64,000 nt of DNA from contig CAWHYW010000041.1 of assembly GCA_963833675.1 (NCBI GenBank), positions 62,001-126,000 of the forward strand. Direction: 5' to 3'. This document shows, in pieces, positions 8,637 to 18,258 of this stretch. Position 1 is the stretch's first letter, and each line of letters begins with the position of its first letter. This DNA is from DASQDN01 sp963833675. Its GTDB lineage: Bacteria; Acidobacteriota; Terriglobia; Bryobacterales; Bryobacteraceae. The position numbers were made by a program, and so were the translations under genes. A model generated the notes under the pieces. It was not told where the DNA came from. It ran no database searches and worked only from the letters and a program-made list of their open reading frames with translations.

Positions 8637-9401
8637 ATGCCTGCTCCCGTCTGGAGCTCAACTCTACTCTGTTCTTCCGCATTTCTGGCCGGCGCTGTGA
8701 ATGCCATTGCCGGCGGGGGAACGTTGCTGACTTTCCCGAGTTTGTTGGCCTTGATTGGTCCGGTTGCCGCAAACGCGACGAGCACGATGGCTTTACTCCC
8801 TGGTTCGCTTGCGGCAGCTCTTGGTTACCGGGACGAATTGGCAGGATGTCGCCGGATGCTGCTACTTCTTTTGCCGCCAAGCTTCATAGGCGGCATTATC
8901 GGTTCGATACTCTTGGTTCGTTTGCCGGAGAAGGTGTTTGCCGAGCTCGTTCCGTGGCTTTTGATTCTTGCGTCGACCCTGCTCATGCTGCAGCGTCCGC
9001 TGACTCGTTATTTCGGAGCCCATCGGCAGGCGAACCCATCGAAATCGACATTGGCAGCCATATTCTTCTTTCAATTGCTGGTTGGGATATACGGCGGATA
9101 TTTTGGCGCGGGCATCGGCATTCTGATGCTCAGTTCCCTTGCTTTCACCGGCATTCCCGATATTCACAGCATGAATGCCGTGAAGTCGATTCTCGCCGCG
9201 ACGATGAACGGCATCACCGCGGTCATCCTCGCTTACGCGGGCGCCGTGAAGTGGCAATACGCGATCATCATGGCGATCGCCGCAATTGTGGGCGGGTATG
9301 CGGGCGCTCGCATAAGCCGCCGAATGCCCGCTTCGTATGTACGCGCGATCGTTGTCGTTATCGGCTTCGCCGTCGCGGCGTATTCCTGGTCCAAGCGTTA
9401 G
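8637..9401 (+). CDS. TauE/SafE family membrane transporter (sulfite/organosulfonate-type exporter)
   Basis: A 254-residue integral membrane protein with about eight predicted hydrophobic segments and the family's N-terminal motif (AGAVNAIAGGGTLLTFPSLL) and mid-protein repeat (LLVGIYGGYFGAGIGILML). TauE/SafE proteins move sulfite, sulfonates or related anions across the inner membrane; the substrate here is unknown. The ATG at 8637 is chosen because the first hydrophobic segment begins soon after. Only 34 bases separate it from the TTG start of the divergent CRTAC1 gene, so the two promoters must lie inside each other's coding regions or overlap. It converges with the CpaE-like gene with a 4-base overlap. 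Confidence 0.85.
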   Translation: MPAPVWSSTLLCSSAFLAGAVNAIAGGGTLLTFPSLLALIGPVAANATSTMALLPGSLAAALGYRDELAGCRRMLLLLLPPSFIGGIIGSILLVRLPEKVFAELVPWLLILASTLLMLQRPLTRYFGAHRQANPSKSTLAAIFFFQLLVGIYGGYFGAGIGILMLSSLAFTGIPDIHSMNAVKSILAATMNGITAVILAYAGAVKWQYAIIMAIAAIVGGYAGARISRRMPASYVRAIVVVIGFAVAAYSWSKR

Positions 9402-10618
9402 CTCTTGCTACGCTCCAGAGCAAACTTCGCGGGAGAGATATTAAAGTACTCCACGAACTTTCGCTTCGGCTCCGTTGGCGCGCTAGTCTTGCGATCCAGC
9501 ATCTGCGCCGCAAGCTCCTTGTAGGCTCGCCCCAACTCAGACGCTTGGTCGACAGAGCCACCTTCCTGAATTGCTCGTCCCACTCGGAGGTAGTCATTGC
9601 TGAACGTCATCATTACCGGAGCGCCGACTACCTGCTCCACCTCAGCGGGTGAGATGGAACTGCGCTTTATGTACCGATTGAGTAGAACGCGGACACGATC
9701 CCCCAGATCCATCCGTTGCAGGAACTGCAGTTTCTCGCGCGCCAGGTGCATCGAGGCAAGCTCAGGTGTACACACCAGGAAAATCCGGCGGGAATCGCGC
9801 ATGATTTCCATCGAGTACTTTTCCAGGTTGCCGGACAGGTCCGCGCAGACGACCTTATAGTTACGACGAGCGAACTCGAGCAAGTGCTGAATCTGCATAT
9901 TTTGGATACGGATCTCAGGATTCAGAACACCCGCGTGGACCACGTCGAGGTTTTCGCATTTCGTGACGATCTGCGGCCATAAGTTCTCATCCATCGTGGC
10001 GGAGTGCTCGGCTGCATCCAGCACCGAATAAGTGCCCGTTAGTTTGAGCATGAACCGGATCATCCCACAGTTGAGATCGAAATCCATCAACAGAGCTGAC
10101 GCATCCGGATGACGCGCAACTGCAAGGCTCGAGTTAATTGCGAGAGTTGTCGCGCCGACGCCAGGTTTCGCCGGCAGGAAGGAATATAAGAGATCGGAGG
10201 ATTGCAGCGCCACCGGCCGGCGGGCCAGGTTTTCAGTGACGCGATTAAGACAATCGCGAACACAGTTATGCTCGAACGGAGCCGCCAGGAATTCTCTTAT
10301 TCCCGCGCGCATGATTTCCATTAGGACTTGAGGTTCACCGCATCTGCCGACCGCAACGACCTGCATGCCAGGCATGGTTTGTTCGATATGGTTTGCAATA
10401 GCGGTCACACGATCGGGACGATCGATGCTGACGAACACGATCTGCGGACCATGAGACCGAAGCATGCGCGTCAATTCGATCTGCTCCGGATATTCATTGA
10501 CCATCCGCGCGATCGACACTCGGCCTGTGTCCGTTAAGATCCGCTGAAAATACCCCGCCAGTTCCGTGTCCGGCGAGATGAATATTGCGCGTAGAGTTTG
10601 CTGCTGCACTTCGATCAC
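9398..10618 (-). CDS. CpaE/TadZ-like ParA-family ATPase
   Basis: A 406-residue protein. Residues 8-125 form a receiver-like fold (AIFISPDTELAGYFQRIL) and residues about 145-370 a ParA/MinD-type ATPase. The P-loop is deviant: KPGVGATTL keeps the signature Lys before the glycines, but the usual GKT Lys is Ala, as in many CpaE/TadZ proteins. A Walker A'-like DFDLNCG follows. CpaE/TadZ positions Tad/Flp pilus machinery at the cell pole. No tad secretion gene (cpaB, cpaC, cpaF, tadBC) is present here, so this is an orphan copy or far from the rest of the locus. The degenerate P-loop suggests weak or no ATP hydrolysis. Confidence 0.85.
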   Translation of the reverse strand: MIEVQQQTLRAIFISPDTELAGYFQRILTDTGRVSIARMVNEYPEQIELTRMLRSHGPQIVFVSIDRPDRVTAIANHIEQTMPGMQVVAVGRCGEPQVLMEIMRAGIREFLAAPFEHNCVRDCLNRVTENLARRPVALQSSDLLYSFLPAKPGVGATTLAINSSLAVARHPDASALLMDFDLNCGMIRFMLKLTGTYSVLDAAEHSATMDENLWPQIVTKCENLDVVHAGVLNPEIRIQNMQIQHLLEFARRNYKVVCADLSGNLEKYSMEIMRDSRRIFLVCTPELASMHLAREKLQFLQRMDLGDRVRVLLNRYIKRSSISPAEVEQVVGAPVMMTFSNDYLRVGRAIQEGGSVDQASELGRAYKELAAQMLDRKTSAPTEPKRKFVEYFNISPAKFALERSKS

Positions 10619-10669
10619 CTTCTGAGTTACTCTTCGGGCGGACGCAGCAAGCTTTTAAGAAATGTTTGG

Positions 10670-13600
10670 TTACCGGATAGCTACCGTAACTCCATCACGA
10701 CTCGGTGTCGTATCGACTCGTAGAATGACCGGTACTGCGGGTCCCGCAGTTACGCCGGCAGGTACCCGAACGTTAACCTGCAGAAGACCAACAACCGAGC
10801 CGGGACTCCCTCCCGCGTACTCGACCGTCGCGGGAACACCGCCGATCGTAACGCTGACTTGCTGAACCGGCTTCGGTACGGCATTGGCCGGAATCTGTCG
10901 TCCGTCGGCGCCAGCGGGTAACGATATGCCCTCACCAGTAGCATAAAGCGTCAGCACCGATCCGGAAGCCGCAGGGCTGGAGGCAGAGTTAGCCGAACCG
11001 TCCTGGTTCACTGCCGATGCCTGACCCGTTCCACTGGCATTTTGCGCGAAGATCCCCGGGCTTGCCGCTGCGATGTTGACTCGCACAGCGGTCGACCGCT
11101 GACCTTGATATTCCACTTCGATGGCCACCGATTCGCGACCAAGCACCGAGTAGGGGACGATGGCGCTCACCTGGTTCGGTCCAGCCGCTATGATTGGCGT
11201 AGCAATACCATCCACGAGGACGCGCGTCTCGGCAAGCTGTGTTGTTAGGACTCCGTCAACGAAGGTACCTGTGGCTGCCGCGGCAGGTCCAAATCCCGTT
11301 CCTGTAATGCTGATAATTTCACCGGGAGCAATCGCACCGGGGAGATTACTCGCTGCATTGAGGATGCCGCTGGCGGCCACGACAGGATTCGCTGTCGAGA
11401 TGGGCAAAGTGAACGCCGGTAATTGGGTTCCATCCGCATTGAAGATCACAATCTGCAGCGATTGCGCAGTCGATCTGATGGCGCCAGGTATCGTCACTCT
11501 CACGGTATTGGAGTTCACGAACGTGGAAGGCACTCTCGTACCGTTTACCTGAACAGACAAACCGTTTTGGAATCCGGTCCCGGTCAATACCACAGTTGCG
11601 TCTTCCGTGCCGCGGGTTATCGAGCTTGGAGTAGCAGAAGTCACGGCGGCGGCAATACTGAGAGTGATCGGAATCGTGATCGGGGCATTCGCCGCTGCAG
11701 GAGCGTTGATCGTTAGCACTGCCGCGGTAGTGCCAGCAGGAACGGTTGCAGGATCGATCGAGATGGTGAGAGTTGCCGGCGTGGTCCCAGATGCTGGGCT
11801 GACACGTACAAACGGCATATCGGCTCCCGCCGTGAAGGTCACAGGCTGAGTTGACGCAGTGAGCGCAATAGTCTGCGCAGGAGTTTCTGTTCCCGGCTTC
11901 ACCGCGAATGTCAAAGTAGACGAACTCGAGGTGATGAAATTCACGCTGGTGTCGGCCGACACTTTTGCGATGAAAATGTCGAACTCACCGGTTCCGCCGA
12001 CGAAAGTTCCCATGGGTTGAGGCATATTAGGCGACGATGTGCGTCCTGCGACTACTGCTTGTCCTTGCCGATCCACCGCAAGACCATAGGCCTCATCTTC
12101 GCCGGAGCCCCCGATATAAGACGAGTACAGCAGCGCATTGCCTTGAGGCGACAAGCGAGCCACAAACGCATCGTAGAGACCTCCGCCGTAAGTGCCTTGC
12201 ATCGGGTTGCGCGTGGGGAAATTGGGCGATTTCGTGTAGCCGCTAATGTAGGCCGTGCCGCCTACATCTACAACGATATTCCCGAACCCGAAGTCGTCCT
12301 GATTCCCGCCCAGATAAGTGGAATAAACAAGAGCGTCTCCGGCGGGAGTAAACTTCGCGGCGAACACATCGAATCCTCCTCCTGACGCAGCCTGAAACGC
12401 GCTTTTGACAGGGAAGTCAGTCGATTTTGTGTACCCGTACAGATAGGGCGAACCCTGCGTATCTACCGCGACTCGGAACCCGTTATCCTCGCCGGCGCCG
12501 CCAAGAAATGTGGAAAAGATCAGCGAATTCCCGGCCGCATTCAGCTTCAGAAGGAACGCGTCCTGAACGCCGCGCATAGTGCCCTGAATTGGCGTCATTA
12601 CGGGAAAGATCGAGGACGTGGTTCCACCGGCTACATACGCATTTCCGGCCGAATCGATGGCGATTCCAGTGCCGCCGTCGACTCCATTGCCACCGATGTA
12701 GGTTGAATAGATGACGCTGGATCGCGATGTTGCAATCTTTGTGACGAACACATCTCCGCCGCCTCCGGCCGGGCCCGTCTGAAATGCGCTGCGTACCGGA
12801 AAATCAAACGACACCGTCTGGCCGGTCACGTACGCGTTGCCATCCGCATCCACGGCGAGTCCGAACGCGTCATCGTAACCCGAACCGCCGATATACGTGC
12901 TGAACAGAAACTGCTGGCCGTCGGCCGAAATTTTTGTGAGGAACGCGTCTGAGATGCCGCCGAACTGCGGAGATGTCGGATTGCGCAGCGGGAAATTATC
13001 AGACTCGGTATAACCGACGATATACGCCGCGCCGCTCGCGTCTACGGCGATGCTGCGTCCAATTTCGTTATCGAAGCCGCCGAGATAGCTCATCCACACC
13101 AATTGACCGGCTGCGCTGAATTTCGCCACATACGCATCGGAATCGCCACCGGGATTCTGTTGCGCTTTTTGAGTGGTTGGGAAGCGTGTCGAGTTGGTCA
13201 CTCCGGTGATCAGGATATCGCCGTTCTGGTCAGTCGCAACGCCGACGCCGGCTTCGTATCCTTCCAGGCCAAGGTACGTCGAGTATTGCAGAACCGGATC
13301 GATTACCAGTTCCCGATTACGGTCATAATTTGTTACCGCGAATTCAACGCGATTGCCCTTGCTGATGCGATAGGAAGCCGCGATCTCCTGCTGGCGTCCG
13401 TTAACAGACTGATATACGCGGGGACGAAGCTGCCGAATCGACCGGCCGTTTACTTCGAGCACGAGATCGCCGTTGGACGCGACATGCATGCGATCTGCGC
13501 CATCGTAGGCTAACTCGATACGCTCAGGGTCAGCGCCCGGAGCAAGGACAAAATCATATTCCAGGCGGCGGTCGCTACTGTAATAGACGACATCTATCCC

Positions 13601-14017
13601 GGGATAGACATTCTTGTAGCGGACGCGACCATAGTGGGGAACCGCTGTTCTCCACTGATCCGCTTTGGCGCCGATGAAGTAGTTGCTCGCGCTGGCGAGC
13701 TTATCGAGTCCCTCTGTTGCCGGGTTGGAGAGGCCGCCAACCACTTTCATTTTGATGGCGTCAGTATCGTCGCCAACCTTCAAGAGCATCACAGCTTCGT
13801 TGCCCGTCAGCAGGAAAGTCCTATCCGGAGTTCGAGAGATCCAGCGAAATTCCGGAGCTGCTTGACCCACATTCGGTTCGAACGCGAGCGGCACACGCAC
13901 GCGTGTATCGATGAGTCGTGCAGGAGACGGAGGCGTCAACGACTTCTGGGAGACCCCGCCCGCCGTCAAACACGTCGATCCTAATAACGCGGTTGTAACG
14001 AGAGATACAAGGTTCAT
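10670..14017 (-). CDS. Large secreted SBBP beta-propeller protein with TIG domain and TIGR03437 C-terminus
   Basis: The start at 14015-14017 gives MNLVSLVTTALLGSTCLTAGG, an export signal; an ATG 57 bases upstream is less likely. The 1115-residue protein contains an N-terminal domain typical of SBBP proteins (VPLAFEPNVGQAAPEFRW). About eight SBBP repeats follow (YSTYLGG..D.G..IAVD..GNAYV.G.T.S..FP), then a beta-sandwich domain (about 700-800), an IPT/TIG domain and the Solibacter-type C-terminal domain TIGR03437 (ILNAASNLPGAIAPGEIISI). It is predicted to be extracellular or surface-bound. The function of SBBP proteins is not established. It is transcribed with, or just downstream of, the DUF423 gene (161-base gap). 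Confidence 0.85.
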   Translation of the reverse strand: MNLVSLVTTALLGSTCLTAGGVSQKSLTPPSPARLIDTRVRVPLAFEPNVGQAAPEFRWISRTPDRTFLLTGNEAVMLLKVGDDTDAIKMKVVGGLSNPATEGLDKLASASNYFIGAKADQWRTAVPHYGRVRYKNVYPGIDVVYYSSDRRLEYDFVLAPGADPERIELAYDGADRMHVASNGDLVLEVNGRSIRQLRPRVYQSVNGRQQEIAASYRISKGNRVEFAVTNYDRNRELVIDPVLQYSTYLGLEGYEAGVGVATDQNGDILITGVTNSTRFPTTQKAQQNPGGDSDAYVAKFSAAGQLVWMSYLGGFDNEIGRSIAVDASGAAYIVGYTESDNFPLRNPTSPQFGGISDAFLTKISADGQQFLFSTYIGGSGYDDAFGLAVDADGNAYVTGQTVSFDFPVRSAFQTGPAGGGGDVFVTKIATSRSSVIYSTYIGGNGVDGGTGIAIDSAGNAYVAGGTTSSIFPVMTPIQGTMRGVQDAFLLKLNAAGNSLIFSTFLGGAGEDNGFRVAVDTQGSPYLYGYTKSTDFPVKSAFQAASGGGFDVFAAKFTPAGDALVYSTYLGGNQDDFGFGNIVVDVGGTAYISGYTKSPNFPTRNPMQGTYGGGLYDAFVARLSPQGNALLYSSYIGGSGEDEAYGLAVDRQGQAVVAGRTSSPNMPQPMGTFVGGTGEFDIFIAKVSADTSVNFITSSSSTLTFAVKPGTETPAQTIALTASTQPVTFTAGADMPFVRVSPASGTTPATLTISIDPATVPAGTTAAVLTINAPAAANAPITIPITLSIAAAVTSATPSSITRGTEDATVVLTGTGFQNGLSVQVNGTRVPSTFVNSNTVRVTIPGAIRSTAQSLQIVIFNADGTQLPAFTLPISTANPVVAASGILNAASNLPGAIAPGEIISITGTGFGPAAAATGTFVDGVLTTQLAETRVLVDGIATPIIAAGPNQVSAIVPYSVLGRESVAIEVEYQGQRSTAVRVNIAAASPGIFAQNASGTGQASAVNQDGSANSASSPAASGSVLTLYATGEGISLPAGADGRQIPANAVPKPVQQVSVTIGGVPATVEYAGGSPGSVVGLLQVNVRVPAGVTAGPAVPVILRVDTTPSRDGVTVAIR

Positions 14018-14178
14018 CGCTTTCGGGAAATATAGCACGTCATCGTTTCCAGTACTAAAGAAGTGATTGAACAAACACCAATGGCGCTGGCACGTATAGC
14101 TTAAGAGATCGCAAGTTAGATACGAAGCGCCGAAAATGAATTACCGGATCACGGTTCGTTCGGCGCAGGTTAGAACTT

Positions 14179-14547
14179 CTATTTGCGCAGCAGTTCCCAC
14201 GCGAGCAGCAGCCAGGCTGCTATGAATGCCAATCCACCGAATGGTGTGATGGCTCCCAGGGTCCTGATTCCCGTGATGGCAAGCACGTAAAGACTGCCCG
14301 AAAAGATGAGTATCCCGGATGTCAGTAACCAGCAGACGCGGGAGGCTGCTGCGTCGTTAAGGGAGCCCGTTCGTACAAATATGGGGACGATCAGCAATCC
14401 GAGGGCGTGGATGAAGTGATAGAAAACCGCCTTCTCATACACACCCATCGAGTATTCGTCCAGCTTGCCTCGAAGGCCATGGGCGCCAAATGCTCCGCTG
14501 ATAACAGCCAGCCCCAATGCTATTGCCCCGATGGCGCTCCAGTTCAT
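14179..14547 (-). CDS. DUF423 family small membrane protein
   Basis: 122 residues with four hydrophobic segments and the DUF423 (YgdD-like) N-terminus MNWSAIGAIALGLAVISGAFGAHGL plus the GVYEKAVFYHFIHALGL block. The function of the family is unknown. The ATG follows the TAA of the upstream gene directly (TAAATG on the coding strand), which suggests translational coupling to the TIGR03437 protein. Confidence 0.88.
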   Translation of the reverse strand: MNWSAIGAIALGLAVISGAFGAHGLRGKLDEYSMGVYEKAVFYHFIHALGLLIVPIFVRTGSLNDAAASRVCWLLTSGILIFSGSLYVLAITGIRTLGAITPFGGLAFIAAWLLLAWELLRK

Positions 14548-16420
14548 TTAATGAATTCCTATCCGCACAGTATTTGCCGCTAGGCCGTCCACGGTCATTA
14601 CAAGATCGGTTTCGCCCTTCCCATTAAGTGAACCCGGCAAGCGAACATTGATTTGATCGAGGCCTGCGAATTGACGTTGTGGACCAGCGTATTCCACCGG
14701 CACACGTATACCGCCGATGGTCACGTCCAGATTGCCGAGGGAACCGGCGCCTCGAATTCCCGTTGCATACAAGCTCAAGTACAAAGGGCGATGATCACTG
14801 ACTTCCAGCCTCTCCGCCAGACAGAGCACGGGACCGATGCAGCGAAAGACCGGTACCGCAGCTTGCGCTCCATTTTCCACCCGAAATGCCAAGGCGGCTG
14901 CCACGCCCTTACCTGTTGAATTGGCGCTGAACAGCGCGGGCGCTACACGCTGAATGTTCGCTGTAGTGCTATTGGTTAACACGCCTGAAGAATCGCGCAC
15001 CGTGATTCGGGCCGGTCCCGGAGCAAGGCCCGCAGGAACGACGAAGTTGATCTGCTCTCCGGAGGAGTAGGTCACCGTCGCTTGTTGGGACGTGCCGGCA
15101 ACATCGGTGACACTTACCTGAGCATTGGCGTCCGGCATGCCTGCTCCGTATAGGGAGGCAATCGAGTCGGGCGCGATCGGCGCGGAGCCGCTCGCAGCGG
15201 ACACAGCCAATGGGGAAAAATCCAAGCCATAGTAGCGGCCCATCCAATAGGGAAGAATAAAGTCGATAGCGGGCGTTTCGATACGGCCCGATCCCCCTCC
15301 GTAGAGCAAATAAGGGCTACGCTGCCACAGAAAATCCGTCCGAACGCGCTCTATCACAGGGATGGGGTCGCACGCGCGATCGTCTCCGCACGCCTTGTAC
15401 TTACCGCGCAAGTCGACGTAGAAATCGCGGCGCGGACGCGCGAGCCATTGGGCCATCAGGCGGATTGTCTCCGCATCGCGTGCTGTGTTCGGGCCGATGA
15501 TTGCTCGATCGATCACGTTGAAGAACCCATTGCCGTGGTTTGCGACCGCGGAATGGAAGGTCCGGTACATCACGATGTAATCGCTGCGCCGGGAGCTCTC
15601 CTCTTCCAGTCGCAGGAGATTGTAGATCGAGATCGCATCGAGGTTGAATTTAAAGTACGAATCGTGATCGTTTAGCGATTCGAGCTGGATCGGCGCGTTG
15701 ATACCTACCGCGCTGAGCCGTACATCTTCATAAGCCTTCGCAAATCGATCTTTGTTCACCTGCCGGCCCACCTGGAGAATGGATAGCTGTTGGTCGAGTC
15801 TCAACCAGAAGACTGTGCTCACCGCGCCGTTTGGCATAACGACTGACCAGTTCTTTTCGAGCAGCCTGTCGAGCAACCTGGTTACGATTTCGCTGATGGT
15901 GGGACGATCGTCCGGCAATTGGTCATAAGCGACGCTCAGGCCGAAGAAGACACCGAGATACTGGTCCCGTGACGTATCCGCCAATCCAGTAATAGTCGAC
16001 ACCGTCCACGGTTCCGCGGTATTCGCCATGTTGCTTCTCTTCATCGCGGGGGCCTGCCGATAAAGGCGAGTCGACACGCAGAACGCATCGGGAGAGCAAG
16101 CGATCAGGACCGGTCACATCGACCAATGTCCGTATCCCCTTGAGCGCCAGCCTGGCGGCGGCCAGAGACTCCGGAGAGTGAGTGACGGCATAACGAAATG
16201 ATTCTGCCGCCAGATAGTGGCCGGTCCAGATAGCGGAGTCGCCGCACCGGGAATAGCTGACGATCTCGTTACTCTCCGGGGATGAGTAAACCGGGCTCAG
16301 AATGGTTCCGAACGGAAGATGATGAGCTTGAATATTCCTGGAAATCTGCAGCGCGGGAGTTTCGAACGACTGCGCGGACACAACTGCCGCGACCAAAGCC
16401 AATAAGGCCAAACGATACAT
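14548..16420 (-). CDS. Secreted protein with TIGR03437 C-terminal domain (split by a frameshift)
   Basis: Two overlapping frames belong to one gene. The 5' part (16420 to about 15985) starts MYRLALLALVAAVVSAQS, a signal peptide, and includes SRCGDSAIWTGHYLAAE. The 3' part (about 15985 to 14548) picks up at TSRDQYLGVFFGLSVAYD without an adequate start of its own. The join is at GGCGGATACG, where one base too many or too few turns WIGGDTSRDQY into WIGGYVTGP. The corrected protein is about 620 residues. The N-terminal 320 residues form an Acidobacteriota-type domain I cannot assign, rich in helices and Trp. The last 230 or so are the TIGR03437 domain (SIASLYGAGMP ... LYATGIRGAG ... VEYAGPQRQFAGLDQIN). 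Function unknown. Confidence 0.78.
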
Positions 16421-16444
16421 CTAATCCTGCTTACCTCAAGTTTC

Positions 16445-17594
16445 TCACGGAACCCACGATTCAACCACGTATGATGCAGTCGCGAAGAGCATGCCCATCA
16501 TGAACACGGCCCCAACGGGTCCTTTCCATCGCTCGAGAGCGGGAGCAGCGCAGATGAAGACCGGGAATGCGAGCAACAGGTGGCGTGAAAGTCCCATGTA
16601 GGGAGTCTCCGGACCTGTGTAAAGAGCGAAGGCGATTACAAAGATCACGATTGTCAGGAGCCGGTAGCTGCCACGCATTCGTTTCCACGCGAGCGCGGCC
16701 AGGAGGATCATCACGGCACCTAATATCAAGTTGATGACGTTTCCTCGCGTTGGAAACTGTTGCGTAATCCTGATTGCCTTCCATAGAGTTTCCCAGGGAG
16801 GCAGTATCGCCTGATGTTGGACTACCTTTGTAGCGCTTGGGGCCAGAATGGTCGTGTAGAGCAGGGAATTGAAGCTGCTGAAGTCGGGATGCACATCCGA
16901 CAGGATGGCGCCACGGTAGGCTATCCATCCGGCCAGCGCTAGAGGAATCAAAGTGAGCGCAGCCCAGTGTCGCAGGTTCCGACGACTGGCGGGTTTGATC
17001 CAAAGCTCATAGGCGAGGGGCAAGCAACAGGAGTATCCCCTGCTGGCGAGCGAGGGTCGCCATCGCGCCCGAGATTCCGCACTCCCACCATTTGTCTTTT
17101 CGGGCATACCAGAAGCTGAGAACGGCGAACAACAACCATAAGCTCTCGGTGTATGGCGCGAACAGAACAAAGGACGCCGGGAAAGCGAGCATCAGGCGTG
17201 TCGATGTCTCGGGATTTGGGATATCCAGGCTTGCAAGCCGGAAATATAGGATGACGAAGAGAAGCGAAGCGATCGAACTCACCAGCAAGAGGCCCAGCAT
17301 CGGCGACCAGAAGAACGGCTTGGCCAGTACGGGAAGCAGTGGATGAAATTGCGCAGTGCCATCGTCCACGCGATAGCCTTCGCGGACAATTTTTGCAAAA
17401 TAGACCGCATCCCAGCGCTCCCAAGGAGCGATCACGACTCTCTCCAGCCATGAAAGATAAGGCGAGGAGGGCGGTAATACCGGAATTGCCTGTTCGCGTT
17501 GTGTCAGCGGCCGCAGCGGCGCGATTGCGCAAGCCAGCAAAAGAGTGAAGATACGAAGACCGACCCACAGGTTGATCAGCCGGCGTTCGATCAA
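16445..17594 (-). CDS. PIG-V-like GT-C mannosyltransferase-family membrane protein (split by a frameshift)
   Basis: The 5' part (17594 to about 17020) starts at a TTG overlapping the stop of the lipoprotein gene (TTGA). It carries RRLINLWVGLRIFTLLLA, then ERWDAVYFAKIVREGY and FHPLLPVLAKPFF, the luminal Asp-containing loop and neighbours typical of the PIG-V family. The 3' part (about 17020-16445) continues with LPLAYELW and several membrane segments (LTLIPLALAGWIAYRG ... GLSRHLLLAFPVFICAAPALE). One extra base near CTTGCCCCTCG at about 17015-17025 breaks the frame. The corrected protein is about 382 residues. GT-C enzymes of this type use lipid-linked sugar donors; the acceptor here is unknown. 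Confidence 0.78.
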
Positions 17595-18214
17595 TGGGTT
17601 TGCAGCCGGATCGGTTCGTCGAGCTGGAATCGAAGCACGGATTCCGCGGGAATGCGAACCTCTTTGCCTTGCGTGAGTACTTGGACGGCGGCTCCGGCGG
17701 CCGCTCCGGCGAGTCCACCAACGGCGGCCCCTTTCCCTCCACCGGCAACAGCGCCGATCAGGGTACCTAGCGCAGCGCCGATTCCGACGTTCTGGGCCGT
17801 TTTCTTGTTCCGTCCGAGTCCACTAGTCTGCGTTACATCTTCGCTGACAACCAGATATGTTCTTCCGTTGACGGTGACGCTGCGCATTCCAAGCTGTAGC
17901 ATCGCTCCCTTGACGCCGCTTTTCTCCTTGGCCTCAAGGATGACAAGTTCCACTTGCGAACCCTTGGGCAAGAGGACGTTCCCTTGCGTATCGACCACTT
18001 CAGTAGCGATGTCGGCTTGGTAGGTTCTTCCTTCCGGATGAGTACTATTGATCGCCTCGTTGGTGCGCACTTCCAGAGTTGTACCGGCTGGAATCGTGTT
18101 AGGCGAACCTTTGACCGTAATCGACGGCGGCTTCGGAACATCCTGCGCCGTGCGTTTATCCGCACAAGCGGAAACGAGAAGAGCGATCGCCAGTATCGCA
18201 ACGTTCCGAGTCAT
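17591..18214 (-). CDS. Lipoprotein with glycine-zipper segment
   Basis: 207 residues from the ATG at 18212-18214. MTRNVAILAIALLVSACADK is a lipoprotein signal with lipobox VSAC. A beta-rich region follows (ITVKGSPNTIPAGTTLEVRTNE; TQGNVLLPKGSQVELVILEA). Then comes an Ala/Gly-rich glycine zipper (about 150-182, GIGAALGTLIGAVAGGGKGA), which could insert in or pack against a membrane. An extended in-frame start would overlap the aldose-epimerase gene and places the hydrophobic segment too far in, so it is not used. The stop overlaps the TTG of the PIG-V-like gene, so the two are probably co-expressed. No defined function. Confidence 0.75.
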   Translation of the reverse strand: MTRNVAILAIALLVSACADKRTAQDVPKPPSITVKGSPNTIPAGTTLEVRTNEAINSTHPEGRTYQADIATEVVDTQGNVLLPKGSQVELVILEAKEKSGVKGAMLQLGMRSVTVNGRTYLVVSEDVTQTSGLGRNKKTAQNVGIGAALGTLIGAVAGGGKGAAVGGLAGAAAGAAVQVLTQGKEVRIPAESVLRFQLDEPIRLQTH

Positions 18215-18258
18215 AATTCGCCTCACGACGTGGGACGTACGTACCGGAGACTCCGGTT

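Noticed and set aside
10670..14017. SBBP repeat DNA as a candidate CRISPR or tandem DNA repeat array
   Set aside because: The repeats are degenerate at the DNA level and in frame; they are protein beta-propeller repeats.
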